64,000 bases of DNA from Bacillota bacterium (GTDB taxonomy: Bacteria; Bacillota; Clostridia; Christensenellales; SZUA-584), in NCBI GenBank assembly GCA_023390815.1, contig JAEWCC010000049.1, positions 1 through 64,000 of the forward strand, written 5' to 3'. This document shows positions 35,267 to 42,748 of this stretch, piece after piece. How positions within the stretch are numbered: position 1 is the first letter of the stretch; the number at the start of each line of letters is the position of its first letter. The notes under the pieces were generated by a model. The model ran no database searches. It was given only the letters and a program-made list of their open reading frames with translations, and had not been told where the DNA came from. A program made the translations under genes and the position numbers.

Positions 35267-35282
35267 GTCTGCATATGCAGAC
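35267..35282. promoter_or_regulatory. Perfect palindrome at the mreB transcription start
   Basis: GTCTGCATATGCAGAC is an uninterrupted 16-base palindrome 8 bases downstream of the -10 box, so it overlaps the expected start site. It could be an operator or a 5'-end hairpin. Confidence 0.45.
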
Positions 35283-35319
35283 GTGGTGGTAGAAAATCGA
35301 AGGGGAGCTTTGAAGATAG

Positions 35320-36363
35320 ATGGCATTGTTAGAATTTAATGATATTGGCATCGACCTTGGCACCGCCAGCGTTCTCGTCTATGTCAAAGGCAAAGGAATC
35401 GTGCTGCGCGAGCCTTCCGTTGTGGCGGTAAACCGCAACACCGGAGAAATCATCGCCATCGGCGAGGAAGCGCGCGTGATGCTGGGCAGAACGCCCGGCA
35501 ACATCGTCGCGGTCCGTCCGCTGCGCAACGGCGTCATTTCGAACTTCCACGATACAGAGCGCATGCTGCGGTATTTTCTGCGCAAGGTTATCGGGCGCCG
35601 GCTGTTCTTTAAGCCCCGTGTAATTGTCTGCGTACCTTCAGGCGTCACCGAAGTGGAGAAACGCTCCGTCATCGAAGCGACCGAAGAAGCGGGCGCGCGC
35701 CATACAGCGCTTATCGAAGAACCGATGGCGGCCGCAATCGGCGCGGGCATCGACATTGCCGCACCGTTTGGCAGCATGGTCATTGATATCGGCGGCGGCA
35801 CGACCGACATCGCCGTTATATCGCTGGGCGGTATTGTCATCAGCGATTCCGTCAAGGTCGCGGGCGATAAATTCGACGAGGCCCTTGTGCGCTACATGAA
35901 AAAGAAACACAATATGCTCATCGGCGAACGTACTGCAGAAGAAATCAAAATCAACATCGGGTCCGCATTCCCGCGCAAGGAGCAGGTTTACATGGAAGTC
36001 GCGGGCCGCAACCTGATCTCCGGCTTGCCGAAGGTGGTCACCTTAAGCTCCAACGAAACGATTGAAGCGCTGGAGGAGCCCCTCAACGCCATGATGGAAA
36101 CCCTGCATGGCGTACTGGAGCGCATTCCGCCCGAACTTTCGTCCGACATCGCCGAGAACGGCATTTGCATGACGGGCGGCGGCAGCTTGCTTTATGGCCT
36201 CGATCGGCTGCTCAGTGAAAAAACCGGTATTCCGTGTTATGTCGCCGAAGATGCCATCTCGTGCGTTGCAATCGGTACAGGCATGGCGCTTGATAACATG
36301 GATCTCTATTCCAACGGCACCGTGTATGATTACCGCCGTGGTGATTACTACGATAACTATTAA
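35320..36363 (+). CDS. mreB: Rod-shape determining protein MreB/Mbl family
   Basis: Actin-like ATPase that guides elongation of the side wall. 347 residues with phosphate-1 IGIDLGTASVLVYVKGKGIVLREPSVVAV, LRNGVISNFHDTERML, PSGVTEVEKRSV, phosphate-2 VIDIGGGTTDIAVISLGGIV and adenosine motif ICMTGGGSLLYGLD. Not followed by mreC or mreD, so likely a stand-alone paralogue (Mbl- or MreBH-like). The tail after GMALDN is Tyr/Asp-rich (YDYRRGDYYDNY), slightly longer than usual. GGGGAG precedes the ATG. Confidence 0.96.
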   Translation: MALLEFNDIGIDLGTASVLVYVKGKGIVLREPSVVAVNRNTGEIIAIGEEARVMLGRTPGNIVAVRPLRNGVISNFHDTERMLRYFLRKVIGRRLFFKPRVIVCVPSGVTEVEKRSVIEATEEAGARHTALIEEPMAAAIGAGIDIAAPFGSMVIDIGGGTTDIAVISLGGIVISDSVKVAGDKFDEALVRYMKKKHNMLIGERTAEEIKINIGSAFPRKEQVYMEVAGRNLISGLPKVVTLSSNETIEALEEPLNAMMETLHGVLERIPPELSSDIAENGICMTGGGSLLYGLDRLLSEKTGIPCYVAEDAISCVAIGTGMALDNMDLYSNGTVYDYRRGDYYDNY

Positions 36364-36380
36364 GCCAACATCAATACGCT

Positions 36381-36407
36381 ATGCCCGCCTGAGGCGGGCA
36401 TTTTTAT
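36381..36407 (+). terminator. Terminator of mreB
   Basis: ATGCCCGCC (36381-36389) and GGCGGGCAT (36393-36401), loop TGA, then TTTTTATT. Confidence 0.85.
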
Positions 36408-36421
36408 TGTTGTCACAATAA
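36404..36421. promoter_or_regulatory. Palindrome TTATTGT-N4-ACAATAA
   Basis: 7-base perfect arms in the promoter region of the DUF4064-like gene, close in sequence to the operator half-sites at 16005-16062 (TTATTG...CAATAA) but with one base more between the halves. It partly overlaps the mreB terminator T-tract. Confidence 0.35.
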
Positions 36422-36488
36422 TCATACTATTGCCTATTGCGGACATATCGTGTATCGTTACTATAAACATTTAAAATGAGGTGATCGT

Positions 36489-36905
36489 ATGTACAAGTCG
36501 GAATATACGCTGGGACTCGTCGCGTCAATACTTAACGCGATCGCGGCGGCAATGCTGCTCATTGGATTGCTGTTCACCATCATCTTCGCGGGTACTGCCG
36601 AAAGGTTTGTCGACTTTTTCCGCTGGGATATCGATATGCCCTTTCTCATCAATCATATCATTGGGCTTGCCACCGGAATCGCATCGCTGGTCATTGGCAT
36701 CATCTTTGTGTTCTCCGCCGGTGCGACGATTGTCGGCTTTATCGGCATGTCGCAGCTCAATAAAAACAACCGGAACGGCGGTGTGCTGCTGCTCGTCTCG
36801 GCGGGGCTCTCCCTGCTGTCGGGCATTGGCTTTGTGCCCATGATTCTGCTGCTGATCGGCGGTGTAATTGTGCTCAGCAAAAAAGAGACCACCCCCGTTT
36901 CCTGA
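36489..36905 (+). CDS. Small membrane protein, DUF4064-like
   Basis: 138 residues with about four hydrophobic helices, a conserved-looking YTLGLVASILNAIAAAMLLIG start and a GMSQLNKNNRNGGVLLLVSAGLSLLSGIG core typical of small four-helix DUF4064 proteins. Function of the family is unknown. Ribosome site GAGGTG upstream of the ATG. Stands alone between two terminators. Confidence 0.75.
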   Translation: MYKSEYTLGLVASILNAIAAAMLLIGLLFTIIFAGTAERFVDFFRWDIDMPFLINHIIGLATGIASLVIGIIFVFSAGATIVGFIGMSQLNKNNRNGGVLLLVSAGLSLLSGIGFVPMILLLIGGVIVLSKKETTPVS

Positions 36906-36912
36906 CACTTTG

Positions 36913-36933
36913 AGCCGCTTGCGGCGGCTTTTT
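36913..36933 (+). terminator. Terminator of the DUF4064-like gene
   Basis: AGCCGC (36913-36918) and GCGGCT (36924-36929), 5-base loop, then TTTTT. Confidence 0.7.
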
Positions 36934-36980
36934 CTACTGTTCCATCCAATCATTCAGTCAATAGAAATGAATCGATCCAT

Positions 36981-37064
36981 GGCGTGACCGGTTACGCCTC
37001 GTCAGTGATGTCATGTACCAGAGAGTCAGACAACTAAAGCATTGGCGTAACCGGTTACGCCAAT
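36981..37064. promoter_or_regulatory. Two LacI-type operators upstream of the UroD-family gene
   Basis: 36981-36998 reads GGCGTGACCGGTTACGCC (one mismatch from symmetry), and 37041-37064 is a perfect 24-base palindrome with half-site ATTGGCGTAACC. Both have the central CCGG and symmetric form typical of LacI/GalR-family operators. Centres are 63 bp apart, six helical turns, well placed for loop formation. No LacI-family gene is in the window. Confidence 0.75.
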
Positions 37065-37141
37065 AAACAAACGTTTGAATAGGCACTGTCCGGGGTGCTG
37101 CTATACCAACGAGATCATAAATAACTATTCGGAGGCTTACG

Positions 37142-38116
37142 ATGACAAGAAGAGATGTGGTCAGGCAGGCAATCAGATTTCAAAGCCCGGCGTATACGCC
37201 GCTGATGTACTATAACCCCAAATTTCTGGATCGCGCGGACGCGATACCTGTCGCAGTGGAAACGATGTTCGGCGGAAGCAACGAGCTGACGTGCGAATGG
37301 GGTTTTGAGTGGGAAGCGAACGATGTACAGTTCAAATTCGGCATTGCTAAAAAACCTGCGATCGACAGCTATGATGATCTGGACCGCTACGTTCCGCTTG
37401 ATACCCATCGCGAAGGCCGGTTTGACACGTTCTTCGAGCTTAAAGCGCAGTCGCCGGACACGTACTATTTTGCGGACTTCGTGCTGAGCGGCTTTACCAT
37501 CGCCAGCTTCGTACGGGGCTTTGACAACTTTCTTATGGACTTCTATCTCGAGCCGGACAGCGTATCCCGGCTGCTGGATATCGTTTTCGGCACAGAGGAA
37601 CAGCTGATTCGCAAATGCGCCGAAGCGGGCTTTGACGGCATATACCTCGCGGACGACTGGGGCACGCAAAATTCGCTGCTCATTCATCCCGATCTGATTC
37701 GGGAGCACTTTATCCCCCGGTATAAAAAACAGATCGACCTGGCGCATTCCTTGGGGATGGACGTGATGCTTCACTCCTGCGGATACATATTCGACATCAT
37801 TGACGACCTGATTGCGGCAGGGTTTGATGTGATCAACCCCGGGCAGGCAAACCTGAACGGTATCGAAAAGCTAGGTGAACGCTTTGCGGGCAAAGTGGCT
37901 TTCGGCTGCCCGGTAGGATACCAGACCACCGCAATAAAGGGTACGCCAAAGGATCTGGAAAGCGAAATTATGGACTATTTGAAATATCTCAATACGGAGA
38001 GGGGCGGGTTTATCGGCTTTGTCAACTCGCCGGGCGCCCTGGTTGCACTGGGCGCCACAAAGGAAAACGAAGACGCCATGCGCGAAACGTTTGAAAAGTT
38101 CTGCGGGCAAAGGTGA
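37142..38116 (+). CDS. Uroporphyrinogen decarboxylase-family protein (methyltransferase-like)
   Basis: 324 residues of the UroD/MtaA/CmuA superfamily. The zinc-type motif MLHSCGYIFDIIDDLIAAGFDVINP (about 210) is that of corrinoid methyltransferases and their catabolic relatives rather than haem-pathway UroD; GIYLADDWGTQNSLLIHPDLIREHFIPRYKK is also typical. No haem genes, corrinoid protein or methyltransferase partner lies nearby. Control by two LacI-type operators points to a carbon-source-dependent catabolic role (inference). CGGAGG precedes the ATG. Confidence 0.85.
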   Translation: MTRRDVVRQAIRFQSPAYTPLMYYNPKFLDRADAIPVAVETMFGGSNELTCEWGFEWEANDVQFKFGIAKKPAIDSYDDLDRYVPLDTHREGRFDTFFELKAQSPDTYYFADFVLSGFTIASFVRGFDNFLMDFYLEPDSVSRLLDIVFGTEEQLIRKCAEAGFDGIYLADDWGTQNSLLIHPDLIREHFIPRYKKQIDLAHSLGMDVMLHSCGYIFDIIDDLIAAGFDVINPGQANLNGIEKLGERFAGKVAFGCPVGYQTTAIKGTPKDLESEIMDYLKYLNTERGGFIGFVNSPGALVALGATKENEDAMRETFEKFCGQR

Positions 38117-38179
38117 TCTGGAAATAGCCGAAACAGACCGTCAGCCGCAACCTCATTGCGTACATCGGGTATTGAAAAT

Positions 38180-38210
38180 AAAGGGGCGCCGTTCACCCGG
38201 CAGCCCCTTT
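38180..38210. terminator. Bidirectional terminator between uroD-like and glycosyltransferase genes
   Basis: AAAGGGGC (38180-38187) / GCCCCTTT (38203-38210) with inner stem GCCG/CGGC; T-rich on the minus strand (TATTTTC). Confidence 0.7.
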
Positions 38211-38215
38211 CCCGG

Positions 38216-40264
38216 CTATTCCAGGCTATAGGTCAGTATCATAGGGGCACCCACTTCTGCTTGGATTGAAACCTTTAACACTTTACATTCTTGCGGCACC
38301 GGAATATCCGCATAAATCCATTCCCTTGTTGCGTCCAGCTCATATCGATACGGCGTACCGTTTGCCGTAAGCACAAGACCGGCATCGGCGGTGCAGCTGA
38401 CCTTCAGGTATACACGAATCGACGATTGGGACAGTAGCTCTTCGTCATAAACATAGAGCGCCGAAGCCGCTCCGACCGTACCATCCGTTCCTATTCCCGA
38501 CAGCGCGCTGTGGAAAAGCCTGTGGTTTTCCGGCAGGGTGACGACGGCATAGAACCCGTTTTGCGACCACTCCGCCTGAACGCCGTCTGCCAAAACCATG
38601 CGAGAAAACGCCGTATTGCTCAGGATAACATGGCTTATGCCGGATATCGTATGGGCCGGCTTTTCCGTCCAGTATTGCGGGGGAGTGATATCGGTCAAAG
38701 CCCCGTACGCCCCCAGACTTACGCAAAGGTCGTCATACAGGGCAAAGTAAGGCGCTTCATCCAGCGCGATATCGAGCACCGAGAGCGTATTATCAAAATA
38801 AAGACCACTGTCCGGTACGATCAGCAGATTTTCTCCTGAAACCATCCCGGCAGCCTGCCGGGCATCGGCGGCAAGCGCCGGGCTGTCGTTATAGCGATTG
38901 AGGTCGTATCCCAGCCAGTTTGACACCGCAATCCCCAGCAAGAGGCAGACCGCGCATACTTGCTTTGCCTTTCTGCCCCAGCCCTTGAAATACAGCAGTG
39001 CCAGCATTCCGATGAGGAACGTAATCGCCGCGATCTGGGAGAATAGCGTCCAGTCCAGCGAGGCGTCGTCATGGATGATATAAGACAGCAGTATCGTATC
39101 CACCGGGTATTGCCGGTTGGAAAGCAGTGCGCCGAAGGAAACCGTAAGTGTCATCGCCAGCACAAAGCCGAGCGCAATCAGCAGCTTGCCGTTCGGCTTT
39201 ACGCCTTCGATTTCTTTTGAAACGGCAAAGCACAGAAATACGGGCAGGAACATGAAGACGTACCGGATATGAACGCGCCCCTGAAAGTAATTTCCGATCG
39301 TCTCGGTATCGAAGAACATGTAGCATGCGCCTGCCGCAACCAACGCGAGCGCGATTAACGTGAGCAGCACCATCTTTCTGCGCTGCGGTTCATATTGGCC
39401 AAGGCGGCAAGCCGGAAGCAGCAGCGGATATATCCCGAAGGCCACCGGTATGAAGAACGCATACAGCAAAAGGCCCGGCAGCGTCCTTTTCAGATGCTCG
39501 AACGTGGGCGCCTGCAGCTGCGTATCGTAAATCGACGGCTGCGAAAAGTCCATTCCCGCCCCTATGAGGATGAGATAAACAGCCGCTGCCAACGCCGCAT
39601 ACGTCCCCGCAAAAACGAGCACGCGATACAAGCCCTTACGGCTGCGGGAGCGTATCCATTCATAAAGCAATATTCCAAGGTATACGACAGCCAGCGCGAC
39701 CATGCCGGATTTGGACTGCGCCAGCAAAAACGCCGAGAAAGCGGTAAGCGCATAAAAGCCCAAGCGCGGCCTGTCATCGGTCAATCGACTGAACATCAAA
39801 TACATTGTCAATAGAAACAGCGGGTATTCAATGGCTTCCGTCATGATACGCGTGGTCAGCAGCATATCCGGCAGTGCCAGCGCCACAACCGAAATGCCAA
39901 AAGCGGTTTTCGGATTCAAGGAGAACCTTCTTGCAATCCCGTACGCCGGAAATACGGCGAGGTTCATCGCGAGGCAATTGATCACCTGGATCACACGGAA
40001 CTGCGAACCCGCCCCAAAAAGTCCATACGCCGGAGATATGATCAGCGGATACAGAAGACTGGTATAGGTGACGGGCTGATTGCGCAGTGCAACCCCTCCT
40101 CCGTCCGCAATAGACCGCGCGATATTTGCGTAAAGTGCTTCATCCGGCATTACGAACGGATTCTGGCTGGTAAGAAGCCCAAGGAGAAACCGCAGCCCTA
40201 CACCCGTAATGTAAGCGACAATGAGCCATATGAGCCACTTTTTCTTAAAAACATCGAATTTCAA
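38216..40264 (-). CDS. GT-C-type membrane glycosyltransferase
   Basis: 682 residues with about 11-12 membrane helices in the first 450 residues and a C-terminal extracytoplasmic domain (about 460-682). The first loop carries MPDEALYANIARSIADGG, the acidic motif of GT-C enzymes (ArnT/PMT/GT83-like) that use polyprenyl-linked sugars on the outer face. Acceptor unknown; cell-wall polymer or protein glycosylation are possible. Starts at TTG with AGAGGT upstream. Divergent from the collagen-like lipoprotein gene, whose Thr-rich repeats could be a substrate (speculative). Confidence 0.8.
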   Translation of the reverse strand: MKFDVFKKKWLIWLIVAYITGVGLRFLLGLLTSQNPFVMPDEALYANIARSIADGGGVALRNQPVTYTSLLYPLIISPAYGLFGAGSQFRVIQVINCLAMNLAVFPAYGIARRFSLNPKTAFGISVVALALPDMLLTTRIMTEAIEYPLFLLTMYLMFSRLTDDRPRLGFYALTAFSAFLLAQSKSGMVALAVVYLGILLYEWIRSRSRKGLYRVLVFAGTYAALAAAVYLILIGAGMDFSQPSIYDTQLQAPTFEHLKRTLPGLLLYAFFIPVAFGIYPLLLPACRLGQYEPQRRKMVLLTLIALALVAAGACYMFFDTETIGNYFQGRVHIRYVFMFLPVFLCFAVSKEIEGVKPNGKLLIALGFVLAMTLTVSFGALLSNRQYPVDTILLSYIIHDDASLDWTLFSQIAAITFLIGMLALLYFKGWGRKAKQVCAVCLLLGIAVSNWLGYDLNRYNDSPALAADARQAAGMVSGENLLIVPDSGLYFDNTLSVLDIALDEAPYFALYDDLCVSLGAYGALTDITPPQYWTEKPAHTISGISHVILSNTAFSRMVLADGVQAEWSQNGFYAVVTLPENHRLFHSALSGIGTDGTVGAASALYVYDEELLSQSSIRVYLKVSCTADAGLVLTANGTPYRYELDATREWIYADIPVPQECKVLKVSIQAEVGAPMILTYSLE

Positions 40265-40389
40265 TGCTGACCTCTTTTTTTGCTGACTTTTGGTTGAATT
40301 TGTCGATAATTGTGGTATTCTAATATTAGTATAAACAAATTGTTTCCAACGCGCAATGACACAATGCTAACTTCAGAGGTGATACAAAC

Positions 40390-41532
40390 ATGACGAAAAT
40401 TCTCACTAAAAGAATTGCGCTGCTGATTTCCGTTCTAATTATGATAAGCATGATTTTAAGCGCATGCGGCCAAGCGGCACCCACCACTGTCCAAGGTGGT
40501 CCGGCAGGCGCAACCGGCCCCACAGGCTCTGCGGGCGCAACCGGGGCTACGGGAGCCACCGGTGCAACGGGCGCAGCAGGACTGCAGGGACTCCCCGGTG
40601 CCCCGGGCGAGGACGGTGCCAAAGGCGCGAAAGGTGCAACCGGAGCAATTGGTCCGGCTGGCATGGTTGGGCCTACCGGCGCAACGGGTGCAACCGGTCC
40701 GGCCGGAGAATCGGCAAGCATGATAGGACCAACCGGTGCGACCGGTGCAACTGGCGCAACGGGAGCAATGGGCCCCACTGGACCCTCAGGGCCGCCGTTA
40801 AGTCTTCAGGGCGCATGGTCGCCAACCACGGTTTATAGCATTGGCGATTGCGTGACATATAACGGGTCCACTTATGGCAGCATAACAAACAATTTTAACG
40901 TTGTACCCCCGAGCGACAACACCGTTTGGGTCGTAGTGGCCCAGGCCGGTGCAACGGGCGCGACGGGCGTGACCGGCGCAGTGGGAGCTACCGGCGCAGC
41001 CGGGCCGATTGGGCCGACCGGACCGGTCGGCGCAACGGGTGAGACCGGCGCGATTGGGCCGACTGGACCTGCAGGAGCGACTGGTGCGACCGGTGCGACT
41101 GGACCTGCAGGAGCAAACGGAGCGACGCTTAATTTTACTAACATTGTAAGTCCAATCGCCGTATTTCCTCCGCTCAATACAGAAATCACAGTCGCTTCGC
41201 TATCCGCATCGGTGTTTGCCGGAGGCAGTGTAAAGTTAGACTATTCGTTCCAGATCGATAAGACTTGTACGGCAAACAGTTCAAGCAGCATTGAGGTAAG
41301 AATATATCGGGATGCAACATTGATCAGCACCAGTACTTATTATCATGCTGACTCCGCAGCGGGAGTACAAACGGAGCCATGTATGGGTACATATGTCGAT
41401 ACTGCGCCCGCGACAGGGACATCATCGTATCAAATACGTGTCATTTTTACCTCGGCAACCAACATTACATCAGCTATCGCAAAAAACAGAAACCTTACAG
41501 CGCTCGTATTTGAACCTAGCTTTATTGACTGA
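40390..41532 (+). CDS. Collagen-like repeat lipoprotein with chitin-binding-like insert
   Basis: 380 residues: signal peptide with lipobox LSAC, a first Gly-X-Y tract (about 37-136, mainly GAT and GPT triplets), a ~50-residue insert (137-186) [17 protein letters not shown] and [14 protein letters not shown] resembling CBM5/12 carbohydrate-binding modules (W...Y..GD.V.YNG..Y), a second Gly-X-Y tract (about 187-255), then a beta-rich C-terminal domain like the trimerising heads of BclA-type proteins. Surface-anchored, probably trimeric. The triplet DNA is repetitive and prone to length change. Confidence 0.88.
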   Translation: MTKILTKRIALLISVLIMISMILSACGQAAPTTVQGGPAGATGPTGSAGATGATGATGATGAAGLQGLPGAPGEDGAKGAKGATGAIGPAGMVGPTGATGATGPAGESASMIGPTGATGATGATGAMGPTGPSGPPLSLQGAWSPTTVYSIGDCVTYNGSTYGSITNNFNVVPPSDNTVWVVVAQAGATGATGVTGAVGATGAAGPIGPTGPVGATGETGAIGPTGPAGATGATGATGPAGANGATLNFTNIVSPIAVFPPLNTEITVASLSASVFAGGSVKLDYSFQIDKTCTANSSSSIEVRIYRDATLISTSTYYHADSAAGVQTEPCMGTYVDTAPATGTSSYQIRVIFTSATNITSAIAKNRNLTALVFEPSFID

Positions 41533-41539
41533 AAAACAT

Positions 41540-41578
41540 AAACAAGGCCCATTTGCCAGTGGCAAATGGGCCTTGTTT
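41540..41578. terminator. Very strong terminator after the collagen-like gene
   Basis: Perfect 18-base arms AAACAAGGCCCATTTGCC (41540-41557) and its complement (41561-41578) with loop AGT; T-rich GTTTG follows on plus and the arm ends make it usable on minus too. Confidence 0.8.
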
Positions 41579-41585
41579 GATGCTG

Positions 41586-41655
41586 CTATTCTTCTTCAAG
41601 GCTCTTGGTCCACATCCCCTCCTCCGCGTCGGACGGCATTCGCCAATCGCCACAC
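41586..41655 (-). pseudogene. Orphan copy of the nadE 3' end
   Basis: Minus-strand reading gives GDWRMPSDAEEGMWTKSLEEE then TAG, nearly the same as the C terminus of the intact nadE product (GDWRMPSDAEAEMWIKSLDEE, ending at 42749). Over 66 bases there are 9 differences. Nothing of the gene's upstream part remains; the similarity stops near 41652. It marks a duplication or recombination scar around the intervening lipoprotein gene. Confidence 0.75.
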
Positions 41656-41752
41656 CTGTAAATTTGAATTTATGGGCCTGTCTTTCCATAGGATTGTAAC
41701 GACGCAGCTTCTGTGATATAATATGTTTTGACTTCCATATTGAGGTCCGTAA

Positions 41753-42664
41753 ATGTTTAAGAAAATTATCGCCGCTTGTATACCCGCCATTCTATTGCTA
41801 GCCAGCGCGTGTTCAGTTAGTTCTTCGTTGGAACCGGCTCCTGTTCCTACCCCAGAAATTATTGAGCGTTTAGACGACCCTTTTGTACCTGCTTATACTA
41901 CTGACATTGCCGAAGTTGTAGCCGCTTCTGACGCAATCATAATAGGATTGGTTGAAAAAACACTGCCTGGTCAATTGAAGAACTCCAATGGGTCAAAAAT
42001 CGTTGAGACTCCGGCAAATATCAAAGTGATACAATCGCTGAAAGGAAATCATGCTGAAGGATCTGTGTTTAAAATTACGCAGTTCGGCGGCGTTGCCGGA
42101 AATGTAGATTTCCGTCCGGTTTCCATGAGCTTACATGTACAAGGCGAAACCTATTTGTTTTTTATCAGCGGCGATGAAGTGGTATATTCAGAAATCATTG
42201 AAGAGCATGTGCTCGGCGGATATTTCTTTTCAGGCAAAACCATAGATGAAGCGGCCTCCGTTATCACGGATTGTGTGACAAACGGCAGAATTGCAATCGA
42301 CTTGCAACAGATAAAATCATTCAATTTTTATATAGAGGAAAGCTACGGCAATGGCACAACTTATAATATCAGCAAAGATAATTTGCAGGCGCAAGTAACG
42401 GTATACGTAAACAACCGCGAGCAATCCAAAACCGGAAACTGGGATATAGATCAATGGAACTCATTTCTATCCGATCTGGATAATTGCGGAGTATTCAATT
42501 GGGATTGTTATTACGAAAGTGACTCAGTGTTGCCTGAGGAGTATTGGGATTTAGATATGGAGATCAATATTGGATGCTTTTCGTGCCAGGGTTTTGATGC
42601 ATATCCGGAAGAATGGAAAGCCTTTTTAAGCATCATTGATGAATATTTCAGCCCAGTCGAATAG
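41753..42664 (+). CDS. Low-GC lipoprotein of unknown function
   Basis: 303 residues: signal peptide with lipobox LLASAC, Pro-rich spacer, then an extracytoplasmic domain with ASDAIIIGLVEKTLPG, NIKVIQSLKGNHAEGSVFKITQFGG and GETYLFFISGDE, a pattern seen in small beta-barrel extracellular proteins but not identified. Lower G+C than neighbours. Framed by the nadE tail copy and the intact nadE, suggesting insertion. No clear ribosome site stronger than a weak GAGG upstream. Confidence 0.7.
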   Translation: MFKKIIAACIPAILLLASACSVSSSLEPAPVPTPEIIERLDDPFVPAYTTDIAEVVAASDAIIIGLVEKTLPGQLKNSNGSKIVETPANIKVIQSLKGNHAEGSVFKITQFGGVAGNVDFRPVSMSLHVQGETYLFFISGDEVVYSEIIEEHVLGGYFFSGKTIDEAASVITDCVTNGRIAIDLQQIKSFNFYIEESYGNGTTYNISKDNLQAQVTVYVNNREQSKTGNWDIDQWNSFLSDLDNCGVFNWDCYYESDSVLPEEYWDLDMEINIGCFSCQGFDAYPEEWKAFLSIIDEYFSPVE

Positions 42665-42718
42665 ACTAAGCCTCCTTGGCATATGTGCAGCGGTATATTC
42701 CAGATATACTTGCGTTTA

Positions 42719-42741
42719 AAAAGGCCCTTTACAGGCCTTTT
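42719..42741. terminator. Bidirectional terminator between lipoprotein and nadE
   Basis: AAAAGGCC (42719-42726) and GGCCTTTT (42734-42741) with 7-base loop; A/T runs on both sides serve both convergent genes. Confidence 0.7.
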
Positions 42742-42748
42742 ACTTTTT

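Noticed and set aside
40464..40838. Open frames in other phases of the collagen-like gene
   Set aside because: They arise from the triplet repeat itself and have Arg/Gly or Pro/Val/Ala monotony.
40500..41110. Possible CRISPR-like tandem repeats
   Set aside because: The periodicity is of 3 and 9 bases and codes for Gly-X-Y; no spacer-repeat alternation.
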